Below are positions 17,181 through 26,400 of a stretch of 64,000 nucleotides of DNA, one piece after another. The stretch's first letter is position 1; each line of letters opens with the position of its first letter. The position numbers and the translations under genes were made by a program. The notes beneath the pieces are model-generated. The model was not told the DNA's origin, did no database searches, and saw nothing but the letters and a program-made list of their open reading frames with translations. This DNA comes from Catellatospora sp. KI3 (GTDB lineage Bacteria > Actinomycetota > Actinomycetes > Mycobacteriales > Micromonosporaceae), in assembly GCF_029948125.1 (NCBI RefSeq), contig NZ_JASAMB010000011.1:62001-126000 (forward strand). The letters are read 5' to 3'.

Positions 17181-18287
17181 ATGACCGTCGCCGTGGTCGG
17201 CGCCGCCGAGTGCGACCTCGGGCACACCGGCCGGTCGGCGCAGCACCTGCTCGCCCAGGCCGTCCGCCGCGCGCTCGACGACGCCGGGCTGCGCCTGTGC
17301 GACGTCGACGGCCTGGCCACCACCAGCCGCCTCCCGGCCACCCAGCTGGCCGACCAGCTCGGCCTGTGCCCGTCCTGGACCGACTCGGCCGACGCCGGAG
17401 CCGCCGTGTTCGAACGGTACGTCGCCCGCGCCGTCCAGGCGATCGAGGCCGGGCAGTGCGCCGTGGCCGTCCTCGCGTACGCCTCCGACCAGCGCAGCGC
17501 CCGCTCGCGCCGGCTCGGCGGCGGCTACGACCGGGGCACCCCCGAGGCCCAGTTCGAGCAGCCCTACCTGCCGCTGTGGCCGCTGTCGTACTACGCCATG
17601 ACCGCCCGGCGCTACCTGCACACGTACGGGCTGGACCGCGGTGACCTGGCCCGGGTCGCCGTCGCCGCCCGCGCCCGGGCGCTGGCCAACCCGGCCGCGT
17701 TCCGCCACGGCGCCGGACCGCTGACCGTCGACGACGTGCTGGCCGCGCCCCTGGTCTCCAGCCCGCTGGGCACCCTCGACTGCTGCCTGGTCACCGACGG
17801 CGGCGGCGCGATCGTGCTGACCTCCCTCGACCGCGCCCGGCACCTGCCGCACCCGCCCGTGGCCGTGCTCGGCTACGGCGAAGCCGTCACCCACGCCGCC
17901 ATGGCCACCCCCGAGGACCTGCTCACCACCGGCGTCGCCGCCTCCGGGGCGCGCGCGTTCGCCCACGCCCGGCGCGAGCCCGCCGACGTGGACCTCATCC
18001 AGCTGAACGACTCGTTCACCGTCAGCGTCCCGCTCGGGCTGGAGCAGCTCGGCTTCTGCCCGCCCGGCAGCGGCGCGGCCTGGGCCGGGACGCCGGTCAA
18101 CACCACCGGCGGCGGGCTGTCCTACGGCCACCCCGGGCAGCTCGGGGTGCTGCTGGTGATCGAGGCGGTACGCCAGCTGCGCGGCGGGTGCGGGCCGCGG
18201 CAGATCCCCGGCGCCCGCACGGCGCTGGTGCACGGCACCGGCGGCATCGGGTCCAGCCATGCGACCGTCATCCTGGAGGCTGCGTGA
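17181..18287 (+). CDS. thiolase-like protein (SCP-x/Ltp2 type), nucleophile Cys apparently absent
   Basis: 368 residues with the thiolase fold: N-terminal VAVVGAAECDLG, a mid-section GGGAIVLTS, the LIQLNDSFTVSVPLGLE motif, and C-terminal NTTGGGLSYGHPG with the conserved His. Where SCP-x thiolases have their acyl-accepting Cys (N-C-A-T-G), this protein reads SADAGAA, so I see no nucleophile. Together with the downstream DUF35 gene, overlapped as GTGA, this resembles Ltp2-DUF35 pairs that act as retro-aldolases in steroid side-chain cleavage. A C-C cleaving step on a CoA thioester is therefore more likely than thiolysis. ATG at 17181. Confidence 0.8.
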   Translation: MTVAVVGAAECDLGHTGRSAQHLLAQAVRRALDDAGLRLCDVDGLATTSRLPATQLADQLGLCPSWTDSADAGAAVFERYVARAVQAIEAGQCAVAVLAYASDQRSARSRRLGGGYDRGTPEAQFEQPYLPLWPLSYYAMTARRYLHTYGLDRGDLARVAVAARARALANPAAFRHGAGPLTVDDVLAAPLVSSPLGTLDCCLVTDGGGAIVLTSLDRARHLPHPPVAVLGYGEAVTHAAMATPEDLLTTGVAASGARAFAHARREPADVDLIQLNDSFTVSVPLGLEQLGFCPPGSGAAWAGTPVNTTGGGLSYGHPGQLGVLLVIEAVRQLRGGCGPRQIPGARTALVHGTGGIGSSHATVILEAA

Positions 18288-18676
18288 GCATCGATACCGA
18301 GATCCCCGTCGACGAGGTCACCGAACCCTGGTGGGAGCTGACCCGGCAGCGGCGGCTGGCCGTGCAGCGCTGCGGCGTCTGCGGGCTGGCGCAGCTGCCG
18401 CCCCGGCTGCTCTGCACCGGCTGCGGCGGCGACGAGCTGGAGCTGGGCGCGGCGGGGCGGCGCGGGATCGTCGACTCGTACACGGTGGTCCATCGCGCGC
18501 CCGCGCCCGACGTCGCCGTGCCCTACACCCTCGCCCGGGTACGCCTGGTCGACGGGCCGATCCTGCTGACCCGGCTGGTCGGCGACTTCGAACCGCGGTG
18601 CGACCAGCCGGTCGTGCTGACCTGGCTGCCACTGCCCGACGGCCGGGCGCTGCCCGCCTTCACCAGGGAGCTGTGA
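18284..18676 (+). CDS. DUF35 OB-fold/Zn-ribbon protein, partner of thiolase-like enzyme
   Basis: 130 residues. It has an N-terminal helix (PWWELTRQRRLAVQRC), a rubredoxin-like zinc ribbon CGVCG...CTGCGG with four Cys, and a C-terminal OB fold starting at GIVDSYTVVHR. DUF35 proteins bind thiolase-type enzymes and help position acyl-CoA. GTG at 18284 with GGAGG three bases upstream; it overlaps the thiolase stop. The function is surely linked to its neighbour; it probably has no activity alone. Confidence 0.85.
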   Translation: MSIDTEIPVDEVTEPWWELTRQRRLAVQRCGVCGLAQLPPRLLCTGCGGDELELGAAGRRGIVDSYTVVHRAPAPDVAVPYTLARVRLVDGPILLTRLVGDFEPRCDQPVVLTWLPLPDGRALPAFTREL

Positions 18677-18680
18677 GGAC

Positions 18681-19523
18681 TTGCGGTCCTACCTGTACGT
18701 GCCGGGCGACAGCCCGGCCAAGCTGGCCAAGGCGCGCACCACCGGCGCGGACGCGCTGATCGTGGACCTGGAGGACGCCGTACCCCCGGCGGGCAAGGAC
18801 GCCGCCCGCGCCGGCGTCGCCGAGTTCCTCGCGGCAGGCTCGGCGCAGCCCCGGATCTGGGTCCGGATCAACCCCGGCGCGCTCGGCCACACCGACGCCG
18901 CCGCCGTGGTCGGGCCGCACCTGGCCGGGCTCTGCGTCGCCAAGACCGAGTCGGCCGCCGAGCTGCTCGAACTCGACCGGCTGCTGAGCGCGGTGGAGGC
19001 GGAGCGCGGTCTGGCCGAGGGCGCGGTCCGGATCGTACCGCTGCTGGAGTCGGCCGCGGCCGTGCTGGCCGCACCGGCGATCGCCCGCGCCCCGCGCGTG
19101 GCCCGGCTCCAGCTCGGGGAGGCCGATCTCGCCGCCGACCTCGGCGTCACCCCCGGCCCGGACGGGCGCGAGCTGCTGTGGGTCCGCTCGCACGCCGTGC
19201 TGGCCTGCGCCGCCGCCGGGATCGCCCCGCCCGTCGCCCCGGTCAGCACCGACTTCCGCGACCTGGACGCGCTGCGCGAATCCACCCTCGCCCTCAAGCG
19301 GCTCGGCTTCCGGGGCCGGGCCTGCATCCATCCGGCGCAGCTGCCCGTGGTGCACGAGGTGTTCACCCCGACCGAGGCGGAACTTGACGCCGCCCGCGAC
19401 CTCGTCAGCCGCCACGACCAGGCGCTGCGCGAGGGCAGCGGCGTCTGCCTGGACGCGCGCGGGCGCCTGGTCGACGAGGCCGTGGTCCGGTCCGCGCGGC
19501 GCCTGCTCGACCCCGAGGGCTGA
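18681..19523 (+). CDS. HpcH/HpaI-CitE family CoA-ester lyase (citramalyl/malyl-CoA lyase-like)
   Basis: 280 residues with CitE-family motifs: RSYLYVPGD (2-10), ALIVDLEDAVPP, WVRINP, the PLLESAAAV glutamate, LGEADLAADLG (metal Glu/Asp) and GRACIHPAQLPVV. Relatives split malyl-, citramalyl- or citryl-CoA to acetyl-CoA plus an oxo acid. The start is a TTG at 18681, four bases after the DUF35 stop, because it gives the canonical N-terminus. Third gene of the thiolase operon. With the CaiB CoA-transferases elsewhere in the cluster it could convert a hydroxylated diacid CoA ester to central metabolites. Confidence 0.85.
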   Translation: MRSYLYVPGDSPAKLAKARTTGADALIVDLEDAVPPAGKDAARAGVAEFLAAGSAQPRIWVRINPGALGHTDAAAVVGPHLAGLCVAKTESAAELLELDRLLSAVEAERGLAEGAVRIVPLLESAAAVLAAPAIARAPRVARLQLGEADLAADLGVTPGPDGRELLWVRSHAVLACAAAGIAPPVAPVSTDFRDLDALRESTLALKRLGFRGRACIHPAQLPVVHEVFTPTEAELDAARDLVSRHDQALREGSGVCLDARGRLVDEAVVRSARRLLDPEG

Positions 19524-19629
19524 CGTCGACCCCGGAGGGGACGCCTTCAAGTATCGAAAACTGTCGACTGTGTCGGAAGTGGATGGATAGCTTGCGGATT
19601 CCATCCACTCCCGAGAGGAGCCAACGCCC

Positions 19630-21096
19630 ATGGCTCTGTCGACACCCGCCCGCGCCCGGTGGCTGCTGCCCGCGGCCGCCGCCGCGCTGCTGCTGTCCAC
19701 GGCCCTGTCCGGTTCGGCCACGGCCCGTCCCGCCGCGCCCGAACCCGAGTTCCACGCCTTCGGCGCCGACGCCCGCGCGATCTCCATGCCCGCCGACGAC
19801 CCCGCCCGCGGCCTGGTCCACCAGGGCCTGGCCGCCGACAAGTCCGGCGTCTGCGTCGGCGGCTTCCGCGTCACGGCGGTGCTGCCCGTCATGTGCAGCC
19901 ACGGCCCCGACGCCCCGCCCGCGCAGCTGTCGGTCAAGCGCAGCATCGCCCCGACCACCGCGCTCGCGGCACCGGCCGCGCTCGCGGTCTGCGAGGGCGA
20001 CGGCGTCTCCGGCCGCCGCGTCGAGGTGCTGTACGTGCACGGCGACACCAGCCGCTACGGCCAGTACCTGGAGACGTTCCGGACCCTGGCCGAGGGCATG
20101 GACGTCATCTACAACGAGAGCGCCCGCGAGACCGGCGGCGAGCGGCACATCCGCTTCGTCACCGAGAACGTCAACGGCGCCTGCCGCCCCGTCGTCCGCG
20201 ACGTCCGGGTCGCGCAGTCGTCGCTGGGCGAGTTCGGGGCCAGCGTCAACGCAGTGAAGGCGGCGGGCTACAACCGCACCGACCGCAAGTACGTGATGCT
20301 GACCGAGGCCAACGTGTACTGCGGCATCGGCGGCTTCGCCGGGGACACCCGCAAGACCGACGACAACCGCTCCAACTTCGGCCCCGAGTACGGCCGGTCC
20401 GACAACGGCTGCTGGACCTCGGCCGTGGCCAGCCACGAACTCGGCCACAACCTGGGCGCGGTCAACAACAACGCGCCCAATGCCTCCGGCGGCGCCCACT
20501 GCACCGACGAGTACGACGTCATGTGCTACTCCGACGACCCGTACCACCCGCCGATGCGGTACGTGTGCGGCAACCAGTCGCACGAGCAGCGGCTGGACTG
20601 CAACCACGACGACTACTACAGCACCAACCCGGCGTCGGGGTCGTACCTGGCGAACAACTTCAACGTCGCCGACAACCTGTTCCTGATCAGGGGAGGCAGC
20701 AGCGGCGCCCGGCCGATCGTCAACCCGGTGTCGGGGCGGTGCCTGGACGTGTCCGGCGGGCGTACCGCCGACGGCACCAAGACCCAGCTGTGGGACTGCC
20801 TGAACAACCCGGCGCAGCTGTGGCAGCGGGTCGGCAACACCCTGGTCAACCCGAACTCCGGCAAGTGCCTCGACGTCGCGGGTGCCAGCACCGCCGACGG
20901 GGCCGAGGTCCGCCTGTGGACCTGCCTCAACAACTCCGCCCAGCAGTGGATCTTCCAGGCGAACGGCAACCTGGTGAACCCGGCCTCGGGCAAGTGCCTG
21001 GACGCCGACGCGTGGGGCACGGTCAACGGCACCCGCACCATCCTGTGGGCCTGCGGCGCCGGCCCCCAGTCCAACCAGGTCTGGCTCTGGCGCTGA
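19630..21096 (+). CDS. secreted zinc metalloprotease with C-terminal ricin-type beta-trefoil lectin
   Basis: 488 residues. Sec signal at about 1-33 (ending ATA), a propeptide-like segment, and a protease domain with zinc motif HELGHNLGAVN and the downstream DVMCYSD Met-turn, as in actinobacterial metzincin-like proteases. Residues 355-488 form a ricin B trefoil with three repeats, each with GKCLDV/GRCLDV and a QxW-type end. It is probably an extracellular protease that binds carbohydrate through the lectin. ATG at 19630 after GAGAGGAG. Own promoter region; not related to the catabolic regulon. Confidence 0.85.
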   Translation: MALSTPARARWLLPAAAAALLLSTALSGSATARPAAPEPEFHAFGADARAISMPADDPARGLVHQGLAADKSGVCVGGFRVTAVLPVMCSHGPDAPPAQLSVKRSIAPTTALAAPAALAVCEGDGVSGRRVEVLYVHGDTSRYGQYLETFRTLAEGMDVIYNESARETGGERHIRFVTENVNGACRPVVRDVRVAQSSLGEFGASVNAVKAAGYNRTDRKYVMLTEANVYCGIGGFAGDTRKTDDNRSNFGPEYGRSDNGCWTSAVASHELGHNLGAVNNNAPNASGGAHCTDEYDVMCYSDDPYHPPMRYVCGNQSHEQRLDCNHDDYYSTNPASGSYLANNFNVADNLFLIRGGSSGARPIVNPVSGRCLDVSGGRTADGTKTQLWDCLNNPAQLWQRVGNTLVNPNSGKCLDVAGASTADGAEVRLWTCLNNSAQQWIFQANGNLVNPASGKCLDADAWGTVNGTRTILWACGAGPQSNQVWLWR

Positions 21097-21114
21097 CCGG
21101 GTTGTAGATCATCT

Positions 21115-21173
21115 GAGTTGCCGGGCGATCGGGGGTATGGCGGTTCAAGGTACGCCCGACTGCCCGGCAACTC
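21115..21173. repeat. intergenic palindromic element, family 2, copy 2
   Basis: Arms GAGTTGCCGGGC (21115-21126) and its complement (21162-21173). The arm core AGTTGCCGGGC is shared with 7645-7707, and the total length is similar. It lies 19 bp after the metalloprotease stop and may also serve as its terminator. Confidence 0.75.
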
Positions 21174-21518
21174 ACCCGCTCTCGGCCGGACCAGGCTCAG
21201 AGGGTGGGAAGACGATCTCGAAGAAGGCGGTCAGGGTCATCGCCCAGATCAGCGAGCCGACCAGCGCGGTCACCCGCGGGCGGTCGCTCTTGACCAGCAG
21301 GAACGGCGCGTGCGGCAGCAACGCGAACACCCGCCCCAGCACGCCGGTCTCCTTATGACCGACAGCAGCTGGTCGGAGACGTTGTCCAGATGGGTGTCCG
21401 GCAGCTTCGCCGCCATCCGCTGCGCCACCAGGCCGTAGTAGCCAGGCTTCGCGGCGTCGGCGGGGTTGGCGCGGTCGGCGGTGGCGAAGATCGCCGTTCG
21501 CGGTCTGAAGGCGGTGTT
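21172..21518 (-). pseudogene. decayed membrane-protein gene remnant
   Basis: The minus strand has a coding-like stretch broken by a frameshift near 21353. Upstream it reads AIFATADRANPADAAKPGYY and ends with LDNVSDQLLSVI; after a one-base loss it continues as ETGVLGRVFALLPHAPFLLV, then a hydrophobic segment ending FFEIVFPPSEP before a stop at 21172. An in-frame stop at 21519-21521 and the lack of a start show 5' truncation. Family not recognised. The remaining bases to 21728 hold no gene, only a weak hairpin at 21610-21636 (GCCAGG/CCTGGC). Confidence 0.6.
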
Positions 21519-21728
21519 CTAGCCCGGGTTATGACCTGGACCGGCGATCTCGAGGGCGGAGGGCGGCTGTGATCAGCTGTTTCGGGCAGAAAGTCGGCTG
21601 GAACGGGGTGCCAGGGTGACTAGATCACTGCCTGGCGCCGGTCACGGTGCATCACGGATCGTCGATGTGGCGCTCAGAGTGTGGCGCGGTGGCTTACGGG
21701 GCGGGGAAGCAGTGCGATACTGCCGCGC

Positions 21729-22022
21729 GTGACGATCGACGACGTGGAAATGTTCCTGGTGGCCGTGGTGGAGATGGCCGCAGGCCACTTCGACGCCGGG
21801 CGGGAGTACGAGGACGCGGTGCTGGGCCTGCTGCACCGCCACGGCGGCAGCGTCGACCAGCGCCTCTACAGCACCGACGGGGCCACCGAGGTGCACACGA
21901 TCCGGTTCGCCTCCCGGGCCGGATACGAGGCCGCCCTGGCCGACCCGGACCGCCTCGCACTGCGCGCCGAACTCGGCACCGCCGCGCCCACGACCCGCGT
22001 CATCGAGATGCGCGGGTTCTGA
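21729..22022 (+). CDS. small ferredoxin-like-fold protein, DUF1330-like
   Basis: 97 residues from a GTG at 21729; an ATG at 21750 is an alternative, and neither has a strong ribosome site. The pattern VEMFLVAVVEM, YEDAVLGLLHRHGGSVDQRLYS, EVHTIRFASRAGYEAALADP resembles DUF1330/NIPSNAP-type dimeric alpha-beta barrels. Function unknown. Isolated gene followed by twin hairpins. Confidence 0.65.
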   Translation: MTIDDVEMFLVAVVEMAAGHFDAGREYEDAVLGLLHRHGGSVDQRLYSTDGATEVHTIRFASRAGYEAALADPDRLALRAELGTAAPTTRVIEMRGF

Positions 22023-22033
22023 CCTGACGTGTT

Positions 22034-22082
22034 AAGAAGGGCCCCTTCTTCTACGTAAAGCGATAAGAAGGGGCCCTTCCTT
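22034..22082. terminator. tandem hairpins, probable bidirectional terminator
   Basis: AAGAAGG-GCC-CCTTCTT (22034-22050), then a near copy AAGAAGGGGCCCTTCCTT at 22065-22082, between convergent genes. I associate this hairpin type with Micromonosporaceae genomes. Confidence 0.75.
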
Positions 22083-22118
22083 GTGCTCGGGGCGGGTGGG
22101 TGGGGCTTTCGCGCGCGG

Positions 22119-23345
22119 TCAGTGGGCGGTGAGGAGGAGGCCGCCGACGCTCGCGACCAGGGTGAGGATCGCGGCGACGGTGCTGGCCAGGATGAACGGG
22201 CGCCACTGGATGCGCAGCCCGTTGGCGGCGCAGCGTTCGGCCCAGATCATGGTCGCCAGCGACGCCCACGGCACGATCAGCGGCCCGACGTTGGTGCCGA
22301 TCAGCAGGCCGATGAGCTGGTCGTGGTTGGCGACCGGGATCACCGACTCGCCCGCGACGTAGCTGGGCAGGTTGTTCAGCAGGTTCGCCGAGCCCGCGCC
22401 GACGGAGGCGGCCCGGATCACGCCTTCGGTGCCGGGGTCGGTGCCGATCAGCGCGGACATGACCGTGGACAGGCCGTGCCGGCTGATCGTGTCGACGACC
22501 AGGAACAGCCCGGTGACGAAGACCAGCAGGCGCCAGGGCAGCAGGCTCCAGGACAGGTCCGCGCGCCGCCAGAGCAGGAAGGCCGCCAGCAGCACCACGG
22601 CGCCCGCGATGGAGGCGATCTCGATGGTGACGCCGGTCAGGATGCAGACGATGAACCCGGCGACGCAGACGGCCGCGATGCGGAACAGGCGCGGGTCGGC
22701 GGGCCGGTGCGGCGCGGGGACGTCGTACCGGGGCGGGTTCTTGCGCCAGTAGAACAGCCACAGGCACAGGCCGATCGACAGCAGCGCGCCGAGCTGCGGC
22801 AGGGCCATCTTCGCGGCGAAGTCCAGCGGCTCCAGGTCGATGCGGTCGGCGGCGAGCAGGTTGGTGAGGTTCGACACCGGCAGCAGCAGGCTGGCCGTGT
22901 TGGCCAGCCAGACGGTGGTCACGGCCAGCGGCAGGGCGGCCGTGTTGGCCCGGCGGGCGGTGGCCAGCAGCACCGGGGTCAGCAGGACCGCGGTGGTGTC
23001 GAGGTTGAGGAAGATCGTGTTGAGTGCGGCGAAGGCGAAGCACAGCAGGAACAGCGCGACGTTGCGGCCGCGGCCGAGCGCGGTGACCTTGACGGCGATC
23101 ACGTCGAACAGCTCGGCGCGGGCGGCGAGCTCCGCCAGGATGATCACCGAGCCGAGGAAGACCAGCAGGGGCAGGATGCGCGAGACCGTGGCCCTGGCGT
23201 CGCCGTACGGCAGCAGCCCGGTCGCCACGGCGATCCCGCCGCCGAGCAGCAGCCCGATCGCGATCCAGTCCATCGCCTCCAGGCGCCACCGCGACGGTGC
23301 GGGCGTGAGTTCGGCCTGTTCCTGCGGTTGGCGCGTGGTGGTCAC
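22119..23345 (-). CDS. ArsB/NhaD/SLC13-superfamily membrane transporter
   Basis: 408 residues with about 11-12 membrane helices. The first half has VFLGSVIILAELA, ALNTIFLNLDTTAVLLTPVL and the WLANTASLLLPVSNLTNLL signature; the second half has the counterpart NLLNNLPSYVAGESV and GTNVGPLIVPWASL. The two inverted N-x-L/N-x-P loops are typical of ion-transporter-superfamily carriers for arsenite, Na+/H+ or dicarboxylates. The GTG at 23345 is chosen because AGGAG lies eight bases upstream. No arsenic genes are nearby, so the substrate is open. Divergent from the WD40-KAP gene. Confidence 0.8.
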   Translation of the reverse strand: MTTTRQPQEQAELTPAPSRWRLEAMDWIAIGLLLGGGIAVATGLLPYGDARATVSRILPLLVFLGSVIILAELAARAELFDVIAVKVTALGRGRNVALFLLCFAFAALNTIFLNLDTTAVLLTPVLLATARRANTAALPLAVTTVWLANTASLLLPVSNLTNLLAADRIDLEPLDFAAKMALPQLGALLSIGLCLWLFYWRKNPPRYDVPAPHRPADPRLFRIAAVCVAGFIVCILTGVTIEIASIAGAVVLLAAFLLWRRADLSWSLLPWRLLVFVTGLFLVVDTISRHGLSTVMSALIGTDPGTEGVIRAASVGAGSANLLNNLPSYVAGESVIPVANHDQLIGLLIGTNVGPLIVPWASLATMIWAERCAANGLRIQWRPFILASTVAAILTLVASVGGLLLTAH

Positions 23346-23479
23346 CGGGCCGACTCCTGTCGCGTCCGTGATCTTCACTTTCATCTGCACCCGGTCGTCG
23401 TGGCTCGGTCGTAATCGTGGCCTACTGTACGTGAGGTCATCCACCTATGCTGATGTCGCCACGGTGATGGGGGAATTGC

Positions 23480-26400
23480 GTGACGCAGGCAACGGGTCTG
23501 ATGCTCAGTGGCCAGATCGACCATATGGCCTTTGTGCGCGTTGATCAAGATTTGATCCTCGCCGCCGGACGAAGCCAGGGTGTCGATCTGATCGAGGCCA
23601 GGTCGCGGCAGCTTATCCGGATCGTGGCGGCCGGGGTGCCGGTGACCGCGCTCGCGGCGCTGCCTGGCGGCACGCACGGTGACCGGCTGCTGGTCGGCGG
23701 CCCCAACGGCGAGATCCGGGAGATCAACCCCGGCAACGGGCATGAGATCCGTCGGCTGGCCCACGGCCGGGGCGAGATCCGGGACTTCGCCGTGGGCAGG
23801 GGCGCCGGCGGCGGCGACGTCGTGGTGGTCGCGCGGGAGACCGGGGTGTCCCTGTGGGATCCGCACGCGGCGAAGGACCCGTTCACGGAGCTGGTCGCCG
23901 ACGTGTCCGCGCTGAGCGCCCGCCCGTTCAAGGTGTGCCTGTACCGGCACGGCGGCCGGCCGTACGCGGCCTGCGCGCTGACCGACGGCGCGATCCTCAC
24001 CTGGAACCTGGACGATCCGGGCGCCGAACCGGTGGTGACCAGCGGCCACAACGGCCCGATCTGGACCGTCGTCGCGCTGCCCGCCGGACCCGACGGCGAC
24101 CAGCTGATCGCCTCCGGCAGCTCCGACCAGGTGCTCAAGGTCTGGCAGCCGACCGGCGAGGGGCGGCTGCGGCAGCTGCGCGAATATCACACCGGCGGCA
24201 CCATCCGGCGGCTCGGCCACGTGGTGGACGCCGGAGTGTCGATGCTGGTCACGGCCTCGGCGCGGGGCCCGGTGTCGCTGTGGCGCTACGACGGCCCGAC
24301 CGAGCGCCCGGCGGCCGAGGTGGCGCTGCACAGCGGCGAGGTGTACGCGGTGGCCTGCGAGACCCTGCCCGACGGCATCCTGGTCGCCTCCGGCGACTTC
24401 AACGGCGACATCAAGATCAACCGGTTGACCTCGAGCGTCCTGCTGGACCAGCAGAAGCGCGACGTCACCCGGATCCCGAACACCATCTGGGCGGTCACCG
24501 GCGGCACCACCGAGTCCGGCGACTTCTACGCCTGTGCCGGCGTCAACCGCGTCATCTACGTCGTCGACCCGGCCACCCAGCAGCACCGCCACAAGCTGGA
24601 AGGGCACGACAGCACCGTGCGCGCCCTGGCCTTCGGCGGCACGCCCGACAACCCGCACCTGCTCAGCGGCGGCGCCGACCACCGGGTGTACGACTGGCAC
24701 CCGGAGACCGGCTGGCGCGAAGAGCTGCGCATGGGCCACGAGGCCGAGGTGTGGGCCCTGGCCACCGCCGAGCACCAGGGCCGGTGGTACGCCATCAGCG
24801 GCGGCCCCGACGGCACCGTCCGCACCTGCCCGCTCGACGACCCCAACGACATGCGGATCCTGGCTGAGGAGGTCGGCGAGGTCTCCTCGCTGGCGGTCAG
24901 CTACGCCGACGACGAGGTCCGGGTGGTCATCGGCTCCACCCAGGGCCTGTTCCGCATCCCGCTGCTCGGCGGCGAGCAGCGCACCATCGAGACCGACTCC
25001 ATCGCCGACGTGGCGACCCTGCGCGGCGCGCCCCGCCAGGCCGGGCGGCCTGACACCACCAACCTGGTGGTCGTCGCGCGCACCGACGGCAACGTCGAGC
25101 TGTACGACATCAAGATCGGTGTCCTGGTCAAGCGGTTCGCGATGCCGGTGACGCCGGAGACCCGCTCCAACCGCCAGGTGCGCGCCGTGTCCATGCACCG
25201 CACCGCCCAGGACGACGTGCTCGTCTTCGGCGGCTGCGACAACGGCGAGCTGCTCAAGTGGGACCTGGACGGCCAGCTGATCGGGCAGGCGTCCAAGCCC
25301 GCGGGCAGTGACACCTCCGTGCGCGACCTGCACGTCATGCACCCCAGCGCGACTGAGGACGTGACCTCGGGCCTGCTCAGCGGCGGCCACGACGGCGTGC
25401 TGCGGCTCTGGCCGATCTCCAAGGACAAGCCGCTGTCCTCCGGCGGGGTGCTGGAGTCTCCCGTCGAGGCCAACTCCATCCTGCTGCAGGACCAGCCCGC
25501 CGACTCGGACCTGCTCGCCCGCGCCGCGTTGACCAAGACACTGGTCAGCGCCCTGCGCTCGGCCGAGCCCATCGCGCCGGTGGTGGTCGGCGTGCACGCG
25601 CCCTGGGGCCAGGGCAAGTCCAGCATCCTGCGCCAGATCCGGGCGGCCGTCGACGCGCCCGGCAGCCGGGAGAAGCCCTCGCCGCAGGAGCTGCAGACGC
25701 ACCGGCTGGTCATGACCGAGACCGGTAGGCCGGTCACCACGAACGTGACGCCGACCTGGGCCTGGAAGCGGCTGCAGGAGCGCGCCGCCGAGAACGAGCT
25801 GCCGTACCGGATGCGCCCCGCCGACGGCAAGCCCACCCCGATCACGGCCTGGTTCAACCCGTGGATGTACGAGGAGCGCAACCAGATCTGGGCCGGTCTC
25901 ACGAACGAGATCCTCACCGCGATCACGCGGCGGCTGCCCCAGGCCGAGCGGCGGCGCCTGTTCATCGACCTCAACCTCAAGCGCACCAACTCGGCCGAGG
26001 TGCGCAAGCAGATCCTCGACAGCTACCGTCCGCACACCCTGCGCGGCATCGTCGGCCTCGGTGCGGCGGCGCTGGCGCTGGTGGCGGCGGTGGTCGCCAC
26101 GATGGTGGCGATCGTCAACACCGGCGAGCTGGACAAGATCCTGGGCAGTGCCGCGCTCATCTTCCTGGCCGCGCTCGGCATCGTCATCCGGCTGGTCGCC
26201 ACCAGCGTCAAAGGCTTCAACGTCTGGTACGACCCGCTGGCCGACAGCGGCCCGCGCATGGGCGGGGTCAGCGCCAACGGCGCCTCGGGCGACCCGCTGG
26301 AGACGCCCGACCGGGGCTACCTGTACCTGCTGCGCCACGACGTACGCGAGGTCATCGACCTGATCGCCGACTCGCCGCTGTACATCTTCATCGACGACAT

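Noticed and set aside
22119-23345. Arsenic-resistance operon
   Set aside because: The transporter fits the superfamily, but no ArsR, ArsC or ArsA gene is adjacent.
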